Origin: Verrucomicrobiia bacterium
GTDB taxonomy: Bacteria; Verrucomicrobiota; Verrucomicrobiia; JABWAM01
Reading direction: 5' to 3'
DNA length: 9,385 nucleotides
NCBI GenBank assembly: GCA_013360985.1
Contig: JABWAM010000081.1
Coordinates: 1-9,385 of the forward strand
A model generated the notes under the pieces. The model worked only from the letters and a program-made list of their open reading frames with translations, was not told the origin of the DNA and did not search any database. Each line of letters starts with the position of its first letter. Positions within the stretch are counted from its first letter, which is position 1. Of this stretch, positions 1 to 6,141 are shown one piece after another. Both the position numbers and the translations under genes were made by a program.

Positions 1-166
1 CCTTTCCGCATTCCGTACTTGAGGAAAATCTGCTCTGTCGCGAAGCGAGGGAGGGCGCCGCCGGCGGCGGCGCCGCGGCAACGGTTTGAGGCCAAAATGT
101 TGCGCGGGCATCTCATGTTCCTCGACCAAGGATGGACTCTTTCGTTTCTTACGCGGGGATTTGGGG
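1..166. repeat. Dispersed 166-bp intergenic repeat, copy A (runs off the left edge)
   Basis: Positions 1-166 align without any gap to 6715-6880 in the same orientation. By hand I count 29 mismatches, about 82% identity. Similarity reaches base 1, so the element probably starts outside the window. A perfect 9-bp stem (54-62 with 66-74) with a 3-nt loop is identical in both copies while the loop differs (GGC here, GCT in copy B). A second, outer pairing (21-29 with 115-123, one mismatch) would enclose it, and a short TCGC-GAA-GCGA hairpin lies between. No transposase, no flanking target duplication and no third copy were seen. Mobile, REP-like or transcribed RNA are all possible; the sequence does not decide. 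Confidence 0.85.
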
Positions 167-235
167 AGCGGCTTTGGGGGAACGGCTTTTCCCTTGCGCC
201 GCCCGCCGGTTTTGTTAGGTTGCCCTGCGGTTCTC

Positions 236-1549
236 ATGCCGACGTTCAAGTACACCGCGATGGATGCCAAGGGGGGCGAGAAGACGGGCACCATTGACGC
301 CGACCACCAAAACGCCGCGATCAACGCGTTGCGCGAGAAAGGGTTGTTCCCCACCGGCGTTTCCGAAGTCGGCGGCAAAAAGAAGGAGAAGGCGCCCAAG
401 GCGGGCGCGCCCGCCGCCAAGAAACCCGCTGCCGCCAAAGGCGGCGGCATGAACATCAACATCAACCTCGCCGCGCTCTGGGGCGGGAGCGGCGTCAAAC
501 CGAAGGAACTCACCGTGTTCACGCGCCAGCTCGCGACGCTCGTGGACGCGGGGCTTCCCCTATTGCGCGGCCTGACGGTGCTCCAGCGCCAGGAAAAGAA
601 CGCGGTGCTCAAGAGCGTCCTCGGGGAGTTGACCGCGTCGGTTGAAAGCGGCTCCACCTTCTCCGAGGCGCTCTATCAGCATCCCAAGATTTTCAACAAG
701 CTCTATATCAACATGGTGAAAGCGGGCGAGGTCGGCGGCGTCCTGGAAGTCGTCCTCAACCGTCTCTCGCAGTTCATGGAGAAGGCCGAGAAGATCAAGG
801 GCAAGATCAAGGCCGCCTCGTTCTATCCCGCCGCCGTGTTGATCATCGCCGTCGGCATCCTCTCGTTTCTCATGATCAAGATCGTGCCGCAGTTCAAAAC
901 GATCTTCGCCGACATGCTCGGCGGCACCGAGCTCCCCGGCTTTACGCAGTTCGTGCTCGGGTTCAGCGACAAGGTGAAGGACAACTTCCTCGTCGTCGGC
1001 GGTGCGATCGTCGGGTTGATCATTCTTCTCAAGATATGGGGCAAGACGCAATCCGGCGCGCTGATCCTCGACAAGCTGACCCTCGCGGCGCCGGTCATCG
1101 GCGATCTCACGCGCAAATCCTCGATCGCGCGCTTCACGCGCACCCTCGGCACCCTCGTGTCCAGTGGCGTGCCGATCCTCCAGGCCCTCCAGATCGTCAA
1201 GGAAACGAGCGGCAACCGCGTGATCGCCGACGCCGTCGGAAAGGTTCACGACAGCGTCAAGGAAGGGGAGAGCATCGTGCAACCGCTCGATGCCTCCGGC
1301 GTGTTTCCTCCCATGGTCGTGAGCATGATTGACGTCGGCGAAACGACCGGCGCGCTCCCCGACATGCTCATGAAGATCGCCGACAACTACGACGACGAAG
1401 TGGACAACGCCATCGCCGCGATGGTCTCGCTGCTCGAGCCCGTGATGATCGTCTTCCTGGCGCTCGTTGTCGGGAGCATCGTCATCGCCCTCTTCCTGCC
1501 GCTCATCAAGATCATCACCACGCTCGGCCAGGAGAGCGGCGGAGGTTGA
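236..1549 (+). CDS. Type II secretion / type IV pilus inner-membrane platform protein (GspF/PilC family)
   Basis: The product is the polytopic inner-membrane platform protein that couples the assembly ATPase to pilin or pseudopilin polymerisation. It has 437 residues, normal for the family, which runs to about 400. I chose the start at 236 because the family N-terminus begins there (MPTFKYTAMDAKG); the frame stays open upstream into the repeat, but that part looks unlike coding sequence. After the N-terminal segment (1-46) comes a Lys/Ala/Pro/Gly-rich linker (47-72). The first T2SSF domain follows (about 92-215, with FTRQLATLVDAGLPLLRGL and KAGEVGG), then the second (about 297-420, with RTLGTLVSSGVPILQAL and DVGETTG). 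Hydrophobic segments lie at about 199-218, 251-266 and 402-424. No ATPase, pilin or secretin gene is visible nearby, so GspF and PilC cannot be told apart. No clear Shine-Dalgarno sequence precedes it. Confidence 0.95.
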   Translation: MPTFKYTAMDAKGGEKTGTIDADHQNAAINALREKGLFPTGVSEVGGKKKEKAPKAGAPAAKKPAAAKGGGMNININLAALWGGSGVKPKELTVFTRQLATLVDAGLPLLRGLTVLQRQEKNAVLKSVLGELTASVESGSTFSEALYQHPKIFNKLYINMVKAGEVGGVLEVVLNRLSQFMEKAEKIKGKIKAASFYPAAVLIIAVGILSFLMIKIVPQFKTIFADMLGGTELPGFTQFVLGFSDKVKDNFLVVGGAIVGLIILLKIWGKTQSGALILDKLTLAAPVIGDLTRKSSIARFTRTLGTLVSSGVPILQALQIVKETSGNRVIADAVGKVHDSVKEGESIVQPLDASGVFPPMVVSMIDVGETTGALPDMLMKIADNYDDEVDNAIAAMVSLLEPVMIVFLALVVGSIVIALFLPLIKIITTLGQESGGG

Positions 1550-1573
1550 CCTGCGCGCCCGCGGCGGCGGAAC

Positions 1574-1580
1574 TGAAAGG
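1574..1580 (+). promoter_or_regulatory. Ribosome binding site of the rhamnose isomerase gene
   Basis: The purine run GAAAGGA (1575-1581) lies about 8 bases before the ATG at 1590 and fixes that start. It is one of the few recognisable Shine-Dalgarno-like sequences in the window; most other genes lack one. Confidence 0.5.
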
Positions 1581-1589
1581 ACTCCTACG

Positions 1590-2864
1590 ATGAAATCGTC
1601 TTCCGACACCCAGATCGCCAGGGACTATGACGCGGCGCGCGCGCGGTTCGCCGCGCTCGGCGTGGACGCCGACCAAGCCCTCAAGAAACTGGCGCGCATC
1701 CCGCTTTCGCTGCATTGCTGGCAGGGCGACGACGTCCAAGGGTTCGAGGCGGGCGAGACCGGGTTGACCGGCGGGATCATGGCGACGGGAAACTATCCCG
1801 GTCGGGCGCGGACGCCCGACGAGTTGCGCGCCGACCTCGACATGGTGTGGAAACTGTTGCCGGGACGCCATCGCCTCGCCCTTCACGCGCTCTACGCCGA
1901 GACCGGCGGACAACGCGTGGACCGCGACGCGCTCGAGCCGCGTCATTTTCAGGGATGGGTGGACTGGGCCAGGGCGCGAAAGGTGGGCCTCGATTTCAAC
2001 GGAAGCTTTTTTTCTCATCCGAAATCAGCGGAAGGCTTCACGCTCTCGCATCCGGACGAAAACCTTCGCCGCTTCTGGATCGCGCACGGGATCGCGAGCC
2101 GGCGGATCGGCGCGTTTCTGGGGCGCGAGCTGGGCAGCCCTTGCGTGTGCAACCTCTGGATCCCCGACGGCTTCAAGGACATCCCCGTGGATCGCGCGGC
2201 GTATCGGGAGCGGCTCCGCGCATCGCTCGACGCGATCTTCGCCGAGAAACTTCCTCGAGCGCACCTTCTCGACGCCGTCGAACCGAAGCTCTTCGGTCTC
2301 GGCTCGGAGAGTTGCGTCATCGGCTCGCACGAATTCTATCTTGCCTACGCGGTCCAGCGCGGCCTCTTCCTCACCCTCGACACGGGGCATTATCATCCGA
2401 CGGAACTGGTGAGCGACAAGATCTCGGCGGCGCTCGCGTTCCTCGACGGCGTTCTCCTCCACGTCAGCCGCGGGGTGCGCTGGGACAGCGATCACGTCGT
2501 GGTGCTCACCGAAGAGTTGGTGGCTCTCGCGCAGGAAATCGTGCGCGGCGGTTGCGAGGGGCGCGTGCGCGTCGGGCTCGACTACTTCGACGCGAGCATC
2601 AACCGGGTTGCCGCCTGGGTGATCGGCGCGCGCGCGACGCTCAAGGCGTTTCTCGTCGCCCTGCTCGAACCGACGGCGGCGCTTCGCGCGCTCGAGGAGA
2701 AAGGCGATTACACCGGCCGCCTCGCGATGCTCGAAGACCTCAAGGGCCTCCCGTACGGCGCGGTCTGGGAGCATTACTGCATGGAGTCGGGCACGCTCCC
2801 TTCGATGGCGTGGCTCGACGAGGTCCGTCGCTACGAAACGCAGGCGCTCGCGAAGCGGAAGTGA
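1590..2864 (+). CDS. rhaA: L-rhamnose isomerase
   Basis: This cytoplasmic, metal-dependent aldose-ketose isomerase converts L-rhamnose to L-rhamnulose, the first step of rhamnose catabolism. The product has 424 residues against 419 in E. coli RhaA. Every metal ligand known from the E. coli enzyme is present with a constant offset of three: E231, D264, H267, H291, D299, D301 and D331. They sit in the blocks AVEPKLFGLGSES, LTLDTGHYHP, HVSRGVRWDSDH and VGLDYFDASINR. The N-terminal motif IPLSLHCWQGDDVQGFE is also typical. The gene starts 40 bp after the GspF/PilC stop and ends 38 bp before the ThuA-like gene on the same strand, so a two-gene unit with the latter is likely. No rhamnulokinase, aldolase or rhamnose regulator is in view. 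Function is secure from the intact active site. Confidence 0.97.
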   Translation: MKSSSDTQIARDYDAARARFAALGVDADQALKKLARIPLSLHCWQGDDVQGFEAGETGLTGGIMATGNYPGRARTPDELRADLDMVWKLLPGRHRLALHALYAETGGQRVDRDALEPRHFQGWVDWARARKVGLDFNGSFFSHPKSAEGFTLSHPDENLRRFWIAHGIASRRIGAFLGRELGSPCVCNLWIPDGFKDIPVDRAAYRERLRASLDAIFAEKLPRAHLLDAVEPKLFGLGSESCVIGSHEFYLAYAVQRGLFLTLDTGHYHPTELVSDKISAALAFLDGVLLHVSRGVRWDSDHVVVLTEELVALAQEIVRGGCEGRVRVGLDYFDASINRVAAWVIGARATLKAFLVALLEPTAALRALEEKGDYTGRLAMLEDLKGLPYGAVWEHYCMESGTLPSMAWLDEVRRYETQALAKRK

Positions 2865-2893
2865 AGGCGGGCAACGACGGTCGTTGACCGCCT
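2865..2893 (+). other. Intercistronic hairpin between rhaA and the ThuA-like gene
   Basis: Directly after the rhaA stop the sequence can form an outer 6-bp stem (2865-2870 with 2888-2893), one G/A mismatch, then a 6-bp inner stem CAACGA/TCGTTG around a CGG loop (2872-2886). No T-run follows, so it does not look like a classical intrinsic terminator. It may stabilise the upstream message, set relative expression or hinder ThuA translation, since the ATG lies only 10 bases beyond it. The structure is read from sequence; the role is inference. Confidence 0.55.
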
Positions 2894-2902
2894 GGATTCC
2901 TG

Positions 2903-3577
2903 ATGTCGCGCAAGGCCTTGATCGTCTGGGGCGGATGGGAAGGGCACGAGCCGAAGAAGTGCGCCGAGCGTTTCGAGCCTTTTCTCCGCGAGCAAGGGTT
3001 CGACGTCACCGTCGCGAACACGCTCGATGCCTATCTCGATGGCGCGTTTCTGCGCGCGCTGAGTCTCATTGTGCCGATCTGGACGATGGGGACCATCACG
3101 CGAGAACAGGAGAAAGGGTTGCTGGACGCGGTCGCATCGGGAGTCGGGATCGCGGGATGGCACGGCGGAATGGGCGATGCCTTCCGCAACAATCCCACCT
3201 ACCAGTTCATGGTTGGCGGGCAATGGGTGGCGCACCCCGGGAACATCCTTCGCTACACGGTCCGCATCACCCGTCCCGACGATCCGATCATGCGAGGGCT
3301 GCACGATTTCGAGATGGAGTCCGAGCAGTACTACCTCCATGTGGATCCGTCGAACGAAGTGCTGGCGACGACGACCTTCGACGGCGCGCACGCGGCGTGG
3401 ATCGCGGGCTGCGTGATGCCGGTCGTGTGGAAGCGTCGTTGGGGACAGGGAAAAGTCTTCTACTCCGCGCTCGGCCACGTGGCGAAGGATTTTGACGTTT
3501 TCGAGGCGGCTGAGATCGTTCGCCGCGGGATGCTCTGGGCCGCCCGCGCGCCGCCGCGCGCCGAAACGCCAGAGTAA
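2903..3577 (+). CDS. ThuA-like domain protein
   Basis: The 224-residue protein is a single-domain member of the ThuA-like (trehalose utilisation) family, which has a class I glutamine-amidotransferase-like fold. It has no signal peptide and should be cytoplasmic. Family hallmarks in order are the N-terminal strand KALIVWGGWEGHEP (4-17), the VPIWTMGTIT segment (57-66), GIAGWHGGMGDAF (82-94), HDFEMESEQYYLHVDP (134-149) and the C-terminal GKVFYSALGHVAKDF (183-197). The biochemical activity of the family is poorly established. ThuA proteins occur in sugar-utilisation gene sets, and the position 38 bp after rhamnose isomerase fits a carbohydrate role, but that is inference from context. No Shine-Dalgarno sequence precedes the ATG. 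The last 12 or so residues are Pro/Ala/Arg-rich and probably disordered. Confidence 0.9.
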   Translation: MSRKALIVWGGWEGHEPKKCAERFEPFLREQGFDVTVANTLDAYLDGAFLRALSLIVPIWTMGTITREQEKGLLDAVASGVGIAGWHGGMGDAFRNNPTYQFMVGGQWVAHPGNILRYTVRITRPDDPIMRGLHDFEMESEQYYLHVDPSNEVLATTTFDGAHAAWIAGCVMPVVWKRRWGQGKVFYSALGHVAKDFDVFEAAEIVRRGMLWAARAPPRAETPE

Positions 3578-3770
3578 ATCCACGGGGGAATCCCGTTTCG
3601 AGAGGAACCGTCGCCGCGGCGCAGGCCTTGAAACGAGAGGACTTCGACATCCTTCGGAAGGCCGCGCGATTTCTCGAGTTGGACGAGGTCTGGTCCGCCT
3701 CGCGCGGAGGGAGAGAGGCGCGATGTCCGATTTGGCGTAGCGAAGGCCGCAGAGTTCGCCTCACGGAGGT
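3578..3770. other. Spacer between the convergent ThuA-like and response-regulator genes
   Basis: This spacer of about 190 bp separates two stop codons. A + strand frame starting at a TTG (3628) could encode 70 residues and would overlap the 3' end of the regulator gene antisense by about 70 bases. It has no Shine-Dalgarno sequence, no ATG and no recognisable domain, so I do not call a gene. A small CCTC-ACG-GAGG hairpin (3759-3769) lies just after the regulator stop. Confidence 0.5.
3582..3598 (+). terminator. Weak candidate terminator after the ThuA-like gene
   Basis: Five bases after the stop codon, ACGGG (3582-3586) can pair with CCCGT (3592-3596) around a GGAAT loop, followed by only TT. 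The stem is short and the T-run minimal, so this is a weak candidate, but it lies where the rhaA-thuA transcript should end. Confidence 0.3.
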
Positions 3771-5165
3771 TCAGCCCGGGCTTTTTTCGTGCCACACGGA
3801 AAAGCCCGGGGAGATTTCGGGGTCAGCGCGAATTTTGTAGTGGAGCGCGCGAAGGCTGATGCCGAGCAGGCGGGCGGCCTCGGTGCGCCGGCCGCCGCTG
3901 CGTTCGAGCGCCGCGCGGATGAGGCGTTTCTCCGTGTTTTCGAGGTTCAGGTCTTCGGAAGAGGGCGTCGGGGCGGCGGCGGCGAAGGCCGTCGCGGAAG
4001 ATGCGAGACTGAAATCCGCGGAATCGAGCGGCACCCCGGGGCGGGCGAGCAGGACGGCGCGCTCGACGCTGTTCTGGAGCTCGCGCACGTTTCCGGGCCA
4101 TGGGGCGCGGCGGAGGCGTTCGAGGGTTTCGGGGCGCACCGTCGGCAGCGGTTTGCCGTGGTGCTCGGCGAAATGCCGAAGAAAATGCGCGAGGAGAGGT
4201 TCGATGTCCTGCGCGCGGGCGCGGAGCGGAGGCAAACGGAGAGGGATGACGTTGATCCGGTAATAGAGATCCTCCCGAAAGCTGCCTTCACGGATCTGCT
4301 GCTCGAGATCGCGGTTGCTGGTGGCGAGGAGGCGGACATCCACGCGCAAGGTGTGATTGCCGCCGACCCTTTCGAACTCGCGCTCTTGAATCACGCGCAG
4401 GAGCTTGGACTGCAGGGCGAGAGGCATTTCGGAGATCTCGTCGAGCAGGAGCGTGCCGCCGTTGGCCATCTCGAATCGGCCGCTGCGCCGGGAAAAGGCG
4501 CCCGTGAAGGCGCCGCGCTCGTGCCCGAACATCTCGCTCTCGAGGAGGTTCTCGGGAATCGCCGCGCAGTTGAGACGAATGAAGGGTTTGTCCTTGCGGA
4601 GGCTGAGGCGATGCAGGGCGCGCGCCACGAGTTCCTTGCCGGTCCCGCTCTCTCCGAGGATCAGCACGGTGGCGTCGGTGGCGGCCACCTGCGCGATCAG
4701 TTGTTTCACCGCCTGGAGAGGCGCGCTCTCGCCGAGGAGTTCGCCGGAGATTTCCTGCGCGATTTCGCCGTGGAGATAGGCGTTTTCGTCCGTGAGACGC
4801 TGCCAGCGTTCTTGCCGGCGGATCGCCACCTCGAGCTGATCGTTCTGGAAAGGTTTGACGAGATAGTCTGCCGCGCCTTCGCGCATGGCTTCGGTGGCGG
4901 ACTCGATCGTTCCCTGGCCGGACATCATGATGAAGGGCGGAGGAGATTTTCCGGCCTGCGCCTCGCGGAGAAGCTCTCCGCCCGTTCCATCCGGAAGAAG
5001 CACATCGCAGAGCACGAGATCGAAGACGCGTTCGGCCAGCAGGGCGCGCGCCGCCGCGCATGAGGCGGCGCAGACGACGCAAGGAACCTTTTCGGAAAGG
5101 AAGTCGCGGAGGAGTTCCAAGACGCCCGGTTCATCGTCCACCACCAGGATTCGCTCGATCCGCAT
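3771..5165 (-). CDS. Sigma-54-dependent response regulator (NtrC family)
   Basis: The product is a phosphorylation-controlled activator of sigma-54 RNA polymerase, 464 residues from the chosen start. The receiver domain (about 4-118) has the acidic pair D10/D11, phosphoacceptor D54 and K104 in YLVKPF. The AAA+ domain (about 142-370) has Walker A GESGTGKE (171-178), an intact sigma-54 contact loop GAFTGA (218-223), Walker B TLLLDE (238-243) and WPGNVREL (356-363). A Fis-type helix-turn-helix (about 412-446) binds DNA. I chose the ATG at 5165 because the receiver's first strand starts five residues later. An ATG at 5177 is equally possible, and a longer frame to 5495 would run through the intergenic promoter region. 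There is no Shine-Dalgarno sequence and no sensor kinase gene beside it, so it is an orphan here. A tail of about 18 residues beyond the HTH is unusual. The gene diverges from a peptidase gene carrying a sigma-54-type promoter. Confidence 0.95.
   Translation of the reverse strand: MRIERILVVDDEPGVLELLRDFLSEKVPCVVCAASCAAARALLAERVFDLVLCDVLLPDGTGGELLREAQAGKSPPPFIMMSGQGTIESATEAMREGAADYLVKPFQNDQLEVAIRRQERWQRLTDENAYLHGEIAQEISGELLGESAPLQAVKQLIAQVAATDATVLILGESGTGKELVARALHRLSLRKDKPFIRLNCAAIPENLLESEMFGHERGAFTGAFSRRSGRFEMANGGTLLLDEISEMPLALQSKLLRVIQEREFERVGGNHTLRVDVRLLATSNRDLEQQIREGSFREDLYYRINVIPLRLPPLRARAQDIEPLLAHFLRHFAEHHGKPLPTVRPETLERLRRAPWPGNVRELQNSVERAVLLARPGVPLDSADFSLASSATAFAAAAPTPSSEDLNLENTEKRLIRAALERSGGRRTEAARLLGISLRALHYKIRADPEISPGFSVWHEKSPG
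3775..3810. other. Long hairpin inside the 3' end of the response-regulator gene
   Basis: CCCGGGCTTTT (3775-3785) and AAAAGCCCGGG (3800-3810) form a perfect 11-bp stem. Between them CGTG/CACG (3788-3791 with 3795-3798) can extend it. The structure encodes the extra C-terminal residues of the regulator and ends one base before its stop codon. On the + strand the left arm runs into six T residues. It could mark the end of convergent transcription units, but it lacks a T-run after the stem in either direction. Confidence 0.45.
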
Positions 5166-5228
5166 ACATGAAAACATGGAACGGAAGAGGAAGAAACTCA
5201 AGCGTGGGGCAAGTGGCGTCTTCGAGAG

Positions 5229-5260
5229 ATGCAAAACTTGCATGGGGCGCAAAATTTGCA
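5229..5260. promoter_or_regulatory. Tandem palindromic operator/enhancer pair
   Basis: ATGCAAAACTTGCAT (5229-5243) is a perfect inverted repeat of ATGCAA/TTGCAT around a 3-nt centre. CGCAAAATTTGCA (5248-5260) matches its 13-base core at 11 of 13 positions and contains GCAAA/TTTGC around one base. The centres, 5236 and 5254, are 18 bp apart. They lie roughly 140 and 158 bp upstream of the predicted peptidase transcription start, a usual distance for enhancer sites of NtrC-type activators. Binding by the neighbouring regulator is inference. Confidence 0.55.
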
Positions 5261-5366
5261 GAGTCGATCTAGCGAGAGAAAAGAGAGATTTGGCAAAACT
5301 CCCTCGGTTTTCCGCTGTTTCGCAAGTTTTTTGGAGAATTCTGAAGAGATATCGCGAAATTTCGTG

Positions 5367-5383
5367 TTGGCAGGGCACGTGCT
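5367..5383 (+). promoter_or_regulatory. Sigma-54 (-24/-12) promoter of the exported peptidase gene
   Basis: TTGGCAGGGCACGTGCT matches the sigma-54 consensus YTGGCACGRNNNTTGCW at all fixed positions except two (C to G and T to G). The invariant GG (5369-5370) and GC (5381-5382) are separated by exactly 10 bases. The predicted start of transcription is near 5394, only about two bases before the ATG at 5396. An 8-bp palindrome GCACGTGC (5375-5382) overlaps the element and could be an operator instead. Confidence 0.55.
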
Positions 5384-5395
5384 CTTTTCGAGGGT

Positions 5396-6121
5396 ATGAA
5401 GCGCCATCTGCCCATTGCGAAAAGCGCGGGAGACCGATTCTCGAACGGGCCGAGAAAGATTTTTCTCGCGGGGCGAATCGCGGGCCTCCTGGCATTCGGC
5501 ATGTTGACGCTTCGCGCAGATCCCGAGATCCAGCGGACGGTCCGTGAGGAGGGCGCGCTGGTTTTCGAGAATGTGGACGCTTCCGACGAAGCGAAGGCGC
5601 GAGAGGTGTATGCGGCGGTTCGCGCGCACTTCACGCGGATCACCGGCCGCGAGGTCGGGAAGCTTCCGATTCGTGTGAGGCTTGTGGAGAGCCTCGGTCG
5701 CGGTGAGGCGAGCCGTGCCTCGAGCCATGTGCTCGGGGTCACGGTGCACCGCGAAGGGCGCAGCGAAATCCAGATCAGCGCCCTGCAACAGCGGAGCTTC
5801 GGCCGCGTATTGGCGCACGAACTTGTGCACGTCTTCTCCCGCGAGGCCTGCGGAGCGGCGGTGAACCGCGTGTTGAGCGAGGGGCTGGCGGATTACATTG
5901 CCTCCCTCCTCTATTCGGCGGAAGTGAACCGCGACTTGCGCGCCGCATCCCACGTCAGGACGAAAGATCCGCGTCTGCTGCCTTACGTCCGCGGCTATCA
6001 TTTCTGCCTCCATCACGCCGAGCGCGAGGGCTTCGGCGAGTTTTACGCCCGCCAGATTGGAAGGCCCGACTTCGGCTTCGGTGATCTCGAGGGCGCGTGG
6101 AAACGGCGGGCGTCGCACTGA
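5396..6121 (+). CDS. Exported HExxH metallopeptidase-like protein
   Basis: The 241-residue protein has a basic N-terminus and a hydrophobic stretch (about 22-40, FLAGRIAGLLAFGML) followed by LRADP, resembling a signal peptide or N-terminal anchor. The remainder should then be periplasmic or extracellular. The motif HELVH (141-145) supplies two zinc-ligand histidines and a catalytic glutamate, and SEGLADYIAS (161-170) places E162 17 residues beyond the second histidine, as in gluzincin peptidases. I do not recognise a named family; the substrate is unknown. The start at 5396 keeps the signal-like segment; the next ATG, at 5501, would remove it. A Shine-Dalgarno sequence with proper spacing is missing. 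The promoter region holds a sigma-54-type element and faces the NtrC-family regulator, suggesting control by it. The gene converges on ssrA with only 20 bp between the ends. Real gene: very likely. Protease activity: probable, but not certain. Confidence 0.85.
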   Translation: MKRHLPIAKSAGDRFSNGPRKIFLAGRIAGLLAFGMLTLRADPEIQRTVREEGALVFENVDASDEAKAREVYAAVRAHFTRITGREVGKLPIRVRLVESLGRGEASRASSHVLGVTVHREGRSEIQISALQQRSFGRVLAHELVHVFSREACGAAVNRVLSEGLADYIASLLYSAEVNRDLRAASHVRTKDPRLLPYVRGYHFCLHHAEREGFGEFYARQIGRPDFGFGDLEGAWKRRASH

Positions 6122-6141
6122 ACCCGCGGAGATGAGAAAAA

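Larger units (their letters stand above)
5178..5395. promoter_or_regulatory. Divergent regulatory region between the response regulator and the exported peptidase
   Basis: This spacer is visibly more AT-rich than the surrounding genes. It carries two tandem palindromes (5229-5243 and 5248-5260) and further copies of the same half-site: GCAAAACT at 5293-5300, and CGCAAGTTTT at 5321-5330 in reverse orientation. It also holds a CGAAATTTCG palindrome (5355-5364) and a -24/-12 promoter (5367-5383) facing the peptidase gene. For the regulator, the - strand offers TTGCCA at 5289-5294 and TAGATC at 5264-5269 with 19-bp spacing, a weak sigma-70 candidate. If that were right, the palindromes would lie just downstream of its start. 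Confidence 0.6.

Noticed and set aside
19..297. Open frame through repeat copy A, with a similar peptide frame in copy B
   Set aside because: The frames match only because the copies are ungapped. Mismatches show no third-position bias (9, 8 and 6), copy B has an in-frame stop, and the frame overlaps the GspF/PilC start.
560..1609. Long - strand open frame antisense to the GspF/PilC gene
   Set aside because: Its composition is biased to His, Asp, Glu and Arg as expected of an antisense shadow, and no domain is recognisable.
3628..3840. Possible 70-residue gene between the ThuA-like and regulator genes
   Set aside because: It has only a TTG start, no ribosome binding site and no known domain, and its 3' third is antisense to the regulator and its hairpin.
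3789..5063. Long + strand open frame antisense to the response regulator
   Set aside because: It is a shadow of GC-rich codon usage; the opposite strand encodes an unmistakable NtrC-family protein.
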